NCBI GenBank assembly: GCA_963736355.1
Contig: CAVTOO010000007.1
Coordinates: 310,001 to 374,000, forward strand
Length of the DNA: 64,000 nt
Reading direction: 5' to 3'
Source of the DNA: CAVTOO01 sp963736355
GTDB taxonomy: Bacteria; Pseudomonadota; Alphaproteobacteria; Rhizobiales; Xanthobacteraceae
Positions 19,110 through 28,023 of this stretch are shown one piece after another. The notes under the pieces were generated by a model, which saw nothing but the letters and a program-made list of their open reading frames with translations, was not told the origin of the DNA and did not search any database. Every line of letters starts with the position of its first letter. Within the stretch, counting starts at the first letter, position 1. A program made the position numbers and the translations under genes.

Positions 19110-20069
19110 CCCGTCCGTCGAACTGATTGAGCGGGCGCAGCGATCTGCGCGGCGTAGTGGTCGATGATCTCGCGAGCCGGTCGCCTTCCAGACGCCTTTG
19201 TGACGGAAGATATGGCCGAGCACCTCGTCGAGGTGCCGGATGCGCCAGGGCTGGCCCATGATCCATGGATGCAGATGCAAGCACCATCATCCGGCCGGTG
19301 GTGGCGCCGTCGGCATAAAGCCCGTCGAACCAGTCGCGCCAAAGCAGGTTCACCTCGTTGATGGTCCGGCGGCCGTGGAGGTGGATGTAGTTGTCGTCGA
19401 GGTAGGCGTTGACGCCGAGCGAATAGAGTTCGCCCGTTTTCGGCGTCATCTTGTAGGGCTGCTCGTCGTTGCCCCAGTCGCAGACATAGCGGATGCCCTC
19501 GGCGGCCAGCAGATTGGGCGTGTTGGGTCGTCTCCTGGAAGTCGGGCCCGGACCAGCCGATCGGGCGCTTGCCGGTCGCCTTCTCGACCGCCTCGATCGA
19601 GGCGCGGATATAGGCGTTCCTCTTCTTCCGACATGCCGATGTGGATGATCTGCCGGCGCGTCAGGCCGTGCGCGATGAACTCGGCGCCGCGCTTCTGTTC
19701 CTTCGGCGACCAGGGTCGGATAGTGGTCGGCGACGGCCTTGTCGAGCGCCAGGGTCGGCGTGATTCCGTACTTGTCCAGCACCGCCAGGATGCGGAAGAT
19801 GCCGACACGGTTGCCGTATTCGTGGTTGCCGTAGCCGCCGATATCGGGAAAGCGCGGCTGGTTGCCGGTCCACAGGCCCTCGGGACCGCCCATCGGGGTC
19901 ACGGGCAAGCGGCGTCCCTTCCGGGGAGCTCCCAGTCCCAGTGCTCAAGATTGACAATGACGGCGAGCGCGACGCGGGCGTCGTCCGGCCATCTCAGCAC
20001 GGGCCGGGTGACAATGGGCGACCAGGGATAGAAGTCCTGGTCCATTCCATATTTTCTTTCAGCGGGCAT
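19106..20069 (-). pseudogene. PuuE-like polysaccharide deacetylase-fold protein (copy C), about six frame breaks
   Basis: The start is ATG 20069 (MPAERKYGMDQDFYPWSPI), then TRPVLRWPDDARVALAVIVN. Frame changes near 19915 (two bases), 19700, 19610, 19530, 19283 and 19170 are needed to follow PVTPMGGPEGLW, YGNRVGIFRILAVLDKYG, GAEFIAHGLT, RPIGWSGPDFQET, NLLAAEGIRYVCDWGND, LHLHPWIMGQPWRIRHLDEVL and REIIDHYAAQIAA. The end, TGA at 19106-19108, overlaps the next start. It differs from copies A and B and resembles the subfamily whose C-terminus reads HPWIxGQPWR. All motifs are present across three frames, so I suspect base-call errors, though decay is possible. Confidence 0.75.
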
Positions 20070-20084
20070 GCTTCTTCCCTTTGC

Positions 20085-20975
20085 CTAGCTTCGAAGCGGC
20101 TGGCGAACGTGGTCCATGAAGTTGTCGTAGTGGTGCGCGATATAGTGCTCGGCGATCTCATCGGCGGTCGCCATCCACACGCCGTCATGGCTGCGGATGT
20201 ATTTGAACATTTGGTCGAGATACTTTGCCGCGCTTGGCCGTCCGATCATGTGCGGGTGGAGCGCCATGCACATCACACGGCCGCTCTGTGCGCCCTCGGC
20301 GTAGAGCGTGTCGAACTGATCCTTGATGCGCGCGAAGAAGGTGTCGGTCTCGCGATTGTCGAACATGATGATCGCGTCGTTCGTCTGCCCGCTATAAGGC
20401 ACATAGACGAACTTCTGCCCGCCCTTCACTTTGATGGGTACCGGCTGGTCGTCGATGATCCAGGAGGTGTGGTAGAGGCATCCCGCCTCCGCCATCAGAT
20501 CGTCCGTGTTCACGGTGTAGCCGCCGCCCCCGCCGAGCCGGCCCTTCAGGCGCTTGCCTGTATGTTTGTGGAGCGTGGCGATGAAATCCGCCCAGTAAGC
20601 CCGCTCCTCCTCGATCGAATAACCGTAGATGGGCCGCGAGTTGTAAACGCCATGGGCCATGAAATCCCAATCGGCATCGATCATCGCCTGCTTGATCTCG
20701 GGGAAGTGCTCGAGGATGGCGAGGTTGAGGCAGCAGCACGCGCGAATGTCGTTCTTCTCGAACACTTCCAGCATCCGCCAGAAGCCGATCCGGTTGCCGT
20801 AATCATTGCGCGCATAGTGCGGAATATCCGGGCGGGTGGGCCGCGAGAGCGGCAGATACTCCCAGTGCTCGATATTGGGAGCCACCCAGACAGCAATCCG
20901 GGCACCGCCAGGCCACGTGATCTTCGGCCGATCGACGATCGCAGAGTAGTCAAAACGGTCGGGAGCCAGGTTCAC
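20085..20975 (-). CDS. PuuE-like polysaccharide deacetylase-fold protein (copy B), intact
   Basis: 296 aa. It opens RFDYSAIVDRPKITWPGGAR, then VAPNIEHWEYLPLSRPTRPD and YGNRIGFWRMLEVFEKND, with the NodB-domain histidine region WDFMAHGVYNSRPIYGYS near residues 108-125 and GRVMCMALHPHMIGRPSAAKYLD near 238-260. No signal peptide, so cytoplasmic. It is 18 bp after the binding-protein gene and 15 bp before copy C. Family members with known function include PuuE allantoinase; the actual substrate here is unknown. Confident on family, low on reaction. Confidence 0.88.
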   Translation of the reverse strand: MNLAPDRFDYSAIVDRPKITWPGGARIAVWVAPNIEHWEYLPLSRPTRPDIPHYARNDYGNRIGFWRMLEVFEKNDIRACCCLNLAILEHFPEIKQAMIDADWDFMAHGVYNSRPIYGYSIEEERAYWADFIATLHKHTGKRLKGRLGGGGGYTVNTDDLMAEAGCLYHTSWIIDDQPVPIKVKGGQKFVYVPYSGQTNDAIIMFDNRETDTFFARIKDQFDTLYAEGAQSGRVMCMALHPHMIGRPSAAKYLDQMFKYIRSHDGVWMATADEIAEHYIAHHYDNFMDHVRQPLRS

Positions 20976-20993
20976 AGCAATGCTCTCCCTCGG

Positions 20994-22655
20994 TTACTTC
21001 AACCGAATGGGCCAGAAGCGGGTGAACTGCTCCTGAGAGAAGCTCACGCCACTGATGCGACGGCTCGCGACGATGGTGCGCCCCATGATGACCAGCGGCA
21101 CCTGATTGCCGGCCTCGTCCGCCAGAATGTCCTGGATTCTATGGTAGGCCGCGGTGCGCGCTTTCGTGTCGGTCGAAGTGCGATAGGTGTAGTGGAGGTC
21201 GTCGATCTCCTTGATGGATTGGCGCGCCCAATTATTCGCTCCGCCGACCTGCGTCGTGCTCACAATGCTGGCGTTAGTCATCGTGACGGGATCGGCCAGC
21301 CAGAATGTACCCTCGCTCAGGTACATCCCGTTCATGAAGTCATTCTCCTTGTTGATGCGGGCACGCACTGCTGTCATGAGCTGAACTTGCGGGGTCGGCT
21401 TCAGGTTGACGGTGACGCCGATACGCCCCAGCGAGTTCTTGATCAGGATCGCGATGTCGTTGTTGTAGGCGATGCCGTTGCTGTACCAGAAGTCGAACGC
21501 GAACGACTCCTGACCGGCCTCCTTGAGCAACGCCTTCGCCTTCTCCAGATCGTAGGAGTAGCGAGCAAAGCTGTTGTTGCAGGTCACGTCGTCGGCGTTA
21601 TAGACGCAAGGTGACGGCTGGCCGCGATTGCCGAGCGCCGTACTGATGATCTGCTGCACCGGCATTGCGTAGATCATTGCCTGCCGCACGCGCTTGTCTG
21701 TGAAGGGCGGCTTGTCCGTCGCCATCGACACGCGCAGGATGGTGGGTGTCGGCAAGTGCATCACGGGGAAACCCGCCTGCGCCAGCGCTTCGAACTGGCG
21801 GCCAGTGAGGCCTTCGCTCGCATAGTCGACCACCCCGCCCCTGACCAGCGATACGACGTCGGCGCTGCCAGTGACGCGCAGCACGACTTCCTTGAAGTTA
21901 GGCTGGGGTCCCCATGTGCGGTTCGGTACCGCCTTCAACGTGATCTGCTGGTTCGGGATGCGGCCGTCGATGTAGTACGGCCCTGTGGTGGCAAGATTCT
22001 TCTGCAGCCAGTCGCGCGCCCACGGATCGTCGGTCGTTGCGTGCTTCTTCACTTCGACCGAGTCGACAATGCCGAACTGCTGGAACTTGAACGACGTCAA
22101 TCGCACAACCACTTCGGCAGGCTTGCCGCCGGGGCCGCCCATATGCGTAACCTCGACGGTATAGTCGTCGATCTTCTTGATCTGGTCTGCCGTGAAGATA
22201 CCGGCGACACCCGCCTGGTTCTTGCCGTTGCCGGGAAACGCCGTCAGACGCGAGAAGCTGTAGACCACATCGTCCGCCGTCATCGGATTGCCGGTCGGAT
22301 AGAACTTCACGTCCTTGCGCAGTTTGAACGTGATCTTCGGCCCGTCGACCGTCCAGGACTCCGCGAGATTCGGCACCACGTTCATCGGATCGCCGACGAG
22401 CGTGCCGTCAGGATTTTCCTTGAACTCCATCTCGACGAGCTTGTCGTAGATGTTGAGCCCGACTTCCTGATCGACGACGCCGCGCGTGTCGTGCGGATCG
22501 AGGCTGTTGACGTCTGAGGAGATCGCCCGCACCAGGGGCTTCGTATCTTGAGCCGCCACTGGCGCGGGTTGCATGGTGCAGATGATGGCCGCAGCAACGG
22601 CCGCACCGATTGTTGAGAACAGTTTTCGGTTTTTCACGGGTTTCGTCCGTTGCAA
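20994..22655 (-). CDS. ABC transporter substrate-binding protein, family 5 (first of a tandem pair)
   Basis: 553 aa with a signal peptide (KLFSTIGAAVAAAIIC, cleavage after VAA-Q near residue 36). The mature protein has SDVNSLDPHDTRG, LAESWTVDGPKITFKLRKDV, TGNPMTADDVVYSF and MLYLSEGTFWLADPVTM-like regions typical of DppA/OppA binding proteins. The neighbour at 22666-24343 is a close paralogue over its full length, separated by only 10 bp. Two binding proteins sharing one membrane complex usually widen the ligand range. It is part of the minus-strand arm of the divergent catabolic cluster. Confidence 0.9.
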   Translation of the reverse strand: MQRTKPVKNRKLFSTIGAAVAAAIICTMQPAPVAAQDTKPLVRAISSDVNSLDPHDTRGVVDQEVGLNIYDKLVEMEFKENPDGTLVGDPMNVVPNLAESWTVDGPKITFKLRKDVKFYPTGNPMTADDVVYSFSRLTAFPGNGKNQAGVAGIFTADQIKKIDDYTVEVTHMGGPGGKPAEVVVRLTSFKFQQFGIVDSVEVKKHATTDDPWARDWLQKNLATTGPYYIDGRIPNQQITLKAVPNRTWGPQPNFKEVVLRVTGSADVVSLVRGGVVDYASEGLTGRQFEALAQAGFPVMHLPTPTILRVSMATDKPPFTDKRVRQAMIYAMPVQQIISTALGNRGQPSPCVYNADDVTCNNSFARYSYDLEKAKALLKEAGQESFAFDFWYSNGIAYNNDIAILIKNSLGRIGVTVNLKPTPQVQLMTAVRARINKENDFMNGMYLSEGTFWLADPVTMTNASIVSTTQVGGANNWARQSIKEIDDLHYTYRTSTDTKARTAAYHRIQDILADEAGNQVPLVIMGRTIVASRRISGVSFSQEQFTRFWPIRLK

Positions 22656-22665
22656 GAGAACAGTT

Positions 22666-24343
22666 TCACTTCGCTCGGATGGGCCAGTAGCGCGAATACG
22701 GCTCCTGGGAGAAATTGACTCCCGTGATCCGTTTGCTCGTCGCGATAGTGCGACCCATGATGATCAGCGGGACCTGATTGCCGGCCTCTTCCGCCAGAAT
22801 GTCCTGGATCTTGTGGTAGGCCGCGGTTCGTGCCGGCAAATCCGTCGAGTTGCGGAATTTGTAGTGCAACTCGTCGATTTCCTTGATGCCCTGACGCGAC
22901 CAGTTATTCGCGCCACCAGCCGGCGTTGTGCTCACGATGCCGGAGTTTGTCAGCGTGACCGGATCGGCAAGCCAGAATGTGGCTTCGTGCAGATACATGC
23001 CGGTCATCGAGTCGCTCTCGCCGATGATGCGTGCGCGCACCGCTGTCATCAGCTGGACCTGAGGCGTCGGCTTCAGGTTGACGGTGACACCAATGCGGCT
23101 CAGCGAGTTCTTGATGAGAATCGCGATGTCGTTGTTGTAGGCAAGACCGTTGCTGTACCAGAAGTCGAACGCGAACGGCTCCTGACCGGCTTCCTTCAGC
23201 AGCGCCTTCGCTTTCTCAAGATCAAGGGTGTAGCGAGCGAAACTTTTGTTGCAGGTCACGTCGTCAGCGTTGTAGACGCACGGCGATGGCGATCCACGTC
23301 CACCAAGGGCAGTGGTAATGATCTGCTGCACGGGCATCGCATAGATCATCGCCTGCCGAACGCGTTTGTCGGTGAAGGGCGGCTTGTCCGTGGCCATCGA
23401 CACCCGCAGGATGTTCGGCGTCGGCGCGAACAGCACCGGGAAGCCCGCCTGTTCAAGCGCGTCGTACTGGCGGCCGACAAGACCCTCGCCCGCATAGTCG
23501 ACGACTCCGCCCCTGACCAGCGACACGACATCGGCACTGCCGGTGACGCGAAGAACAACTTCATTGAAGGACGGCTGCGGTCCCCACGTCCGACCCGGAA
23601 CCGTCTTCAGCACCAGCTGCTGATTGGGCGTACGGCTTGAAATGTAATACGGGCCCGTGGTGGCAAGATTCTTTTGCAGCCAGTCGCGTGCCCAGGGGTC
23701 ATCAGTCGTCACATGTTTTTTGACTTCGACTGAATCGAGAATTGCGAACTGCAGAAACTTGAAGGATGTGAGCCGGACCGCCACCTCGGCCGGCTTGCCA
23801 TTCGGTCCGTCGAGATGCGTGACCTCGATCGTGTAGTCGTCAAGCTTCTTGATCTGGTCCGGCGTATAGATGCCGGCGACACCCGCCTGGTTCTTGCCGT
23901 TGGCCGGGAATGCCGTGAGGCGCGTGAAGCTGTAGACGACGTCATCCGCCGTCATCGGATTCCCGGTCGGATAGAATTTCACATCCTTCCGGAGCTTGAA
24001 GATGGTCTTGGGCCCTTCGATGATCCAGGACTTCTGCGAGGTTCGGCACCACCCCCATCGGATCGGCCATGAACGTGCCGTCCTTCTGTTCCTTGAACTC
24101 CATCTCAACGAGCTTCTCGTAGATGTTGAGCATGATGTCCTGATCGACGGCACCGCGTGTGTCGTGCGGATCGAGGCTGTTGACGTCGGACGAGATCGCC
24201 CGCACCAGCGGCTTCGTATCCTGTGCAGACGCCGGCATCAGCGGCGTCAGGGAAAGGATGGCAGCGGCGAACGCCGCCCCGGCGACTGAAAATAAGCTTG
24301 AGATTTTCATCGGCTTCGCGCGCTCCACGTGAACAGTTTTCAT
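22666..24343 (-). CDS. ABC transporter substrate-binding protein, family 5 (second of a tandem pair), one frameshift
   Basis: About 558 aa after repair. The signal peptide is MKISSLFSVAGAAFAAAIL with cleavage at ASA-Q; starts at 24343 (MKTVHVERAKP) or 24310 (MKISSL) are both possible. One extra base near 24042 (atccaggacttctgc against gtccaggactccgc in the paralogue) shifts the frame between PNLAE and SWIIEGPKT. Downstream the protein matches the 20994-22655 copy closely, including SDVNSLDPHDTRG and TGNPMTADDVVYSF. It is the first gene of the minus-strand arm, so its promoter lies in 24344-24644. Confidence 0.87.
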
Positions 24344-24644
24344 GAACAGAGCGGTCACTGATCGCAGGGCGTCCGAATATTTTTCTGAATATCCAGCCAT
24401 TCGCGAACCAGCGCCCTCTCACGATTGAAAAGCGACTTGCGATGCTGGTTTTCGGGAACCGAGACCAGCACGGGCATGTCTCATGGTTCGAGGCTAGCGA
24501 AGACAACCACGTTCCGCCTTCGACAAATTTTCACCGACCAAATGAACAAATACTCATTGGCGCAGCCCGGCCACGCTGCCCGATACTCGGTGCCGACGAA
24601 GCGACCTTGACGGGTCGTCCCCCCAGGAAGCCGAGGCAACGGAC
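24344..24644. other. Divergent control region of the catabolic cluster
   Basis: This 301-bp space separates the first genes of the two arms and must carry both promoters. It is AT-richer near 24365-24400 and 24500-24560. The frames that cross it (such as one from 24442 plus) have no family match before 24645. The clearest structure is the inverted repeat at 24443-24470, listed separately. No regulator gene lies directly beside it; the nearest are the LysR genes at 34104 and 47168. Confidence 0.6.
24443..24470. promoter_or_regulatory. Imperfect inverted repeat, candidate operator of the divergent arms
   Basis: TGCTGGTTTTCGG and CCGAGACCAGCA flank a 3-base centre GAA; the arms pair except for one mismatch and one bulged base. 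The position, 100 bp before the minus-arm start and 175 bp before the plus-arm start, suits an operator serving both directions. It could also form an RNA hairpin in a leader. No T-run follows on either strand, so it is not a terminator. Confidence 0.4.
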
Positions 24645-24858
24645 ATGCGGCTCAAGCCCGGACTTCACCTCCAGCGAGGCCTACGAGATGCTCTCGGCGG
24701 CGGCAAAACTCAGCTGGGGCGCGGACGCGGCGCCCTCACTTGAGAGCAAGCTGCGCGAAATCGCGCAGGCAATGGAAGTCATCGGCAACCTCGACATCGA
24801 CGACGATACGGAGCCGCTTTTCGGCGAAAACGAAGAAATGCCGGAGGCGTCGGCATGA
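24645..24858 (+). CDS. AtzG-like small subunit of the following amidase, probable frameshift at the start
   Basis: Small acidic protein of about 70 aa ending MEVIGNLDIDDDTEPLFGEN then EEMPEASA. The helical repeat followed by an acidic tail with E-P-L-F, placed just before a GatA/AtzE-type amidase with an ATGA overlap, is the layout of AtzG (DUF4089), which binds and stabilises AtzE. No ATG is in frame close by; ATG 24645 reads MRLKP, and removing one base near 24660 joins it to DFTSSEAYEMLSAAAKL. A TTG near 24607 is the alternative start without a shift. Family assignment is by pattern and position only. Confidence 0.5.
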
Positions 24859-26177
24859 ACATTCTCTCCAAACCTGCGACAATTGATCTCACAACGTCCG
24901 AAATGGCCGCGGCCATCGCCGCAAAAAAACTCAGCCCCGTCACAGCCGTCGAAGATGCGCTTGCCCGCATCGACAAGCTCGATTCTGTGCTTCGTGCATG
25001 GGCCTATGTCGATCGCGACGGCGCGCGCGCGACGGCGAAGGTGATGGAAGCGGAAGCCAAAGCTGGAAAGCTGCGCGGGCCGCTTCACGGTGTTCCGGTT
25101 GGCATCAAGGACGTGCTCCACGCAGCCGACATGCCTACCATCGCAAATTCGCGCACCACCGATCCCGATGCGCGTTATCCCGACTCACCGGTTGTTGCGG
25201 CGTTGCGTCGCGCCGGTGCGATCATTCTCGGTAAATGCGAGACTGTGGAATTCGCCGGTGCCGGTATCGAGCCGGAAACACGCAATCCATGGAACACCGA
25301 TCATACGCCGGGCGGATCCAGTTCCGGATCCGGCGCGGCGGTCGGCGCTCGTATGGTACCGATGACAATCGGGACGCAGACGGGCGGATCTACGTTGCGC
25401 CCCGCGGCCTATTGCGGCGTTGCCGGCTTCAAGCCGAGCTACGGGGCGCTGTCACGCAAAGGCATTTATCCGTTGGCGTGGTCGCTCGACCATCCCGGCA
25501 TTATTGCGCGCTCGGCGGCAGACCTTGATCTTGTGTACCGGGCGATTGCGAAACATCAGCCTGCCAAGGTTTCGCCGGACCGGCCCTGGCGCGTCGGCCT
25601 CGTTCGATCCTTCTTTCTGGAGAAGAGCGACGCGCCGACGGTGCAGTCGGTGGAACGCGCAGCCAAGCTTTTCGCGGAGGCAGGCGCGACGGTGTCCGAA
25701 ACTGGCTTGCCGGACATCTTCAAGGCAATTTCCTCCGTGCACAAGCTGATCCTCAGCATTGAATCCAGCACGTTTCATGCATCACGGTTGGCGGGTCATC
25801 CAGACACGATCAGTCCGAAGACACGCACAACCATCCAGGCCTACTCACTTGTCCCGGCGGTCTACTATCTGCAGGCACAGCGCATCCGGCGTGTGGTGCG
25901 CGACGAACTGATCAAGCTATTCCAGTCGTCGGACATCTTGATCATGCCGACGACTCCAGCGCCGCCGCCGGCCGGTATCAAATCCACCGGTGACGCCTCG
26001 TTCCTCAGTCCCTGGAGTCAGGTCGGCTTCCCTTCGGCAACAATCCCGTGCGGACTGTCGCCGGACGGCCTGCCGATCGGGTTGCAGATCGTCGGCCCGC
26101 CCAATGGCGAGGGCGCGGTCCTCGCTGCAGCGGAATTCGGCGAACGACTGCTCGGCCGCCTGAGCTTGCCCGCATGA
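24855..26177 (+). CDS. Amidase-signature family hydrolase (AtzE/GatA-like)
   Basis: 440 aa. The amidase signature is complete: the catalytic lysine in GVPVGIKDVLH near residue 83, the glycine/serine motif GGSSSGSGAAVGARMVPM near 155-172 with the cis-serine, and nucleophile serine in TQTGGSTLRPAAY near 178-183. Such enzymes split amides to acid and ammonia; AtzE acts on 1-carboxybiuret in s-triazine breakdown, others on urea derivatives. The small AtzG-like gene before it overlaps by 4 bp. It opens the plus-strand arm with the transporter genes behind it. Substrate unknown, probably the ring-opened product. Confidence 0.9.
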   Translation: MNILSKPATIDLTTSEMAAAIAAKKLSPVTAVEDALARIDKLDSVLRAWAYVDRDGARATAKVMEAEAKAGKLRGPLHGVPVGIKDVLHAADMPTIANSRTTDPDARYPDSPVVAALRRAGAIILGKCETVEFAGAGIEPETRNPWNTDHTPGGSSSGSGAAVGARMVPMTIGTQTGGSTLRPAAYCGVAGFKPSYGALSRKGIYPLAWSLDHPGIIARSAADLDLVYRAIAKHQPAKVSPDRPWRVGLVRSFFLEKSDAPTVQSVERAAKLFAEAGATVSETGLPDIFKAISSVHKLILSIESSTFHASRLAGHPDTISPKTRTTIQAYSLVPAVYYLQAQRIRRVVRDELIKLFQSSDILIMPTTPAPPPAGIKSTGDASFLSPWSQVGFPSATIPCGLSPDGLPIGLQIVGPPNGEGAVLAAAEFGERLLGRLSLPA

Positions 26178-26235
26178 TAAAAATTCAGCCCGCCCAGTTC
26201 GGATCGACACATCAAGACCGGGGGCATCGCGTGTC

Positions 26236-27216
26236 ATGCTGATGAGCAAGATCAAAGGACAGCCGCGATTTAGTCCCGTCCGTGCTTTCCGTGCCGCCAC
26301 CCGGCACGAGAGCATTGCCGGTGCGACCGAACTCTCGAGCGCGCCGACAACTGCCGGACCTGTCGCGGAAACCCCGCCCGAACCTGTCCGTAAAGCGAAA
26401 CGCGCGCCATTGTCATGGTCCATGCGGATCGGGCTCGGCATTCTCGTCTTCTATCTTGCCGTCGGCTTGCTCTCTCTGTTCTGGACTCCCTACGACCCCA
26501 TGCTTCCGGCCGTGGGCCCCGGATATGCGGCGCCAAGTCTCGAGTTTCCGCTCGGCACCGACCGGCTCGGCAGCGACATGCTTTCACGCATTATGGCCGG
26601 CACGCGCTACGACCTCGGCATCGTCATCGCCGCTGTCGGGATCTCGCTCGTGATCGGGACCTTCCTCGGTGTTATCGCCGGCTACTACGGCGGCGCCGTG
26701 GACATCATCATGCTGCGTATCGTCGAGATCTTCCAGGCGTTCCCGGGCCTTCTCTTTGCCATGCTCGTTGTTCAGGCTATCGGTGCCGGCGTCGTCAACG
26801 TCATCGCCGTGCTCGCCTTTGTCGGCATACCGGATTATCTGCGCCTCGCCCGCGCGGAGATCAGATCGCGGCGCGACTGGCAGTTCTCTGAGGCGGCGCG
26901 CCTCGTCGGCAACCGCTCCTGGGGCATCGCGTTCAAACACCTGCTGCCGAACAGCATGGGTCCGCTGCTCGCTTTCACTTCGGTCAATGCCGCCTTCTCG
27001 GCCCTGATCATCGCAAGCCTTGGCTTCCTGGGCATTGGGCTGAGCCCGGACGATCCGGAATGGGGCAACATGATCGCCCGCGGCCAGGACGGCGTCATGA
27101 CCGGCGAGTGGTGGGTCTCGCTCTTCCCCGGCATCGCGATTCTCGGCATGACTGGATCGTTCTATCTGCTCGGTGACGCGGTTTCCGATCTCACCGATCC
27201 GAGGAGGCGCAAATGA
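26236..27216 (+). CDS. Dpp/Opp-type ABC transporter permease (DppC-like)
   Basis: 326 aa with an unusually long hydrophilic N-terminus (residues 1-58, rich in Ala, Pro and Lys) before helix one. The core has LGTDRLGSDMLSRIMAGTRY near 106-125, AGYYGGAVDIIMLRIVEIFQ near 147-166 and the coupling loop LARAEIRSRRDWQFSEAARL near 202-221. ATGA overlap with the DppD-like gene downstream. There is no DppB on this strand; the one at 14465-15478 in the other arm is the probable partner. Confidence 0.9.
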   Translation: MLMSKIKGQPRFSPVRAFRAATRHESIAGATELSSAPTTAGPVAETPPEPVRKAKRAPLSWSMRIGLGILVFYLAVGLLSLFWTPYDPMLPAVGPGYAAPSLEFPLGTDRLGSDMLSRIMAGTRYDLGIVIAAVGISLVIGTFLGVIAGYYGGAVDIIMLRIVEIFQAFPGLLFAMLVVQAIGAGVVNVIAVLAFVGIPDYLRLARAEIRSRRDWQFSEAARLVGNRSWGIAFKHLLPNSMGPLLAFTSVNAAFSALIIASLGFLGIGLSPDDPEWGNMIARGQDGVMTGEWWVSLFPGIAILGMTGSFYLLGDAVSDLTDPRRRK

Positions 27217-28023
27217 GCGACGCCATCCTCGAAATCGAAAACTACAGCGGTGCATTTCGCAACAAGACGGGCGACCTGTCTCCGGTTCTTCATGGCGTCA
27301 GCTACACGCTGAAGGCGGGCGTAATCACCGCTGTGGTCGGCGAAACAGGAGTCAGGCAAGTCGCTTGTGGCGCTGTCGATGCTCGGCCTGCAGCCGCCGA
27401 CCTTCACGAGGCAGTCCGGCGAAATCCGATTCAAGGGCATCAACATCTTCGACCTCGACGACACGGGCATGCGCAAGCTCCGCGGCGCACGCATCAGCAT
27501 GGTCTTCCAGGACGCCCGCGCTGCGCTCAATCCGGTCTTCACCGTGGGGCGGCAGCTCGCGGATACTTATCAGCTGCACCACGGCGGTTCGCGCGGCGAA
27601 GCCAAAGCGAAAGCGATCGACGCACTGCGGCAGGTCTACATTCCCGAGCCCGAACGCCGGGCACGGCAATATCCGCACGAATTCTCAGGCGGCATGGCGC
27701 AACGCGTGATGATCGCCATGGCCGCGCTGATCTGCGAGCCGGAGCTTCTGATTCTCGACGAGCCCACCACCGGCCTCGACGTGACCATCCAGGCCGAGAT
27801 CATGGACCTGATCCTCGATCTCGCGCGCAGCCGTGGACTGACCGTCTGCCTCATTACGCATGATCTCGGCGTCGTTGCCGAGACCTGCGAGGAAGTCATG
27901 GTCATGAACGCCGGGCGCGTGGTCGAGACGGCGAGCGCCGAAGTCCATCTTCACGACTCCGAAGGATGCCTACACACGAAAACTGCTTGCCGCGAAGTCG
28001 AGCTCAGCAAGGAGCCGGCATGA
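27213..28023 (+). CDS. Dpp/Opp-type ABC transporter ATP-binding protein (DppD-like), frameshifted
   Basis: About 268 aa. The start MSDAILEIENYSGAFRNKTG reaches VVGETG at the Walker A loop, where one extra base near 27351 (acaggagtcaggc) breaks the frame; repaired it reads GETGSGKSLVALSMLGLQPP. Signature FSGGMAQR and Walker B LLILDEPTTGLD follow intact. A second step near 27946 puts the end into FTTPKDAYTRKLLAAK, the normal C-terminal motif, and a further one near 28005 returns to the stop at 28021-28023, which overlaps the next ATG. It is shorter than DppD with no cysteine cluster, like many OppD-type short forms. Confidence 0.82.

Noticed and set aside
16833..20069. Programmed frameshifting as the reason for the broken genes
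   Set aside because: Breaks are too many, lie at varied sequences without a slippery-site pattern, and the intact paralogues have none.
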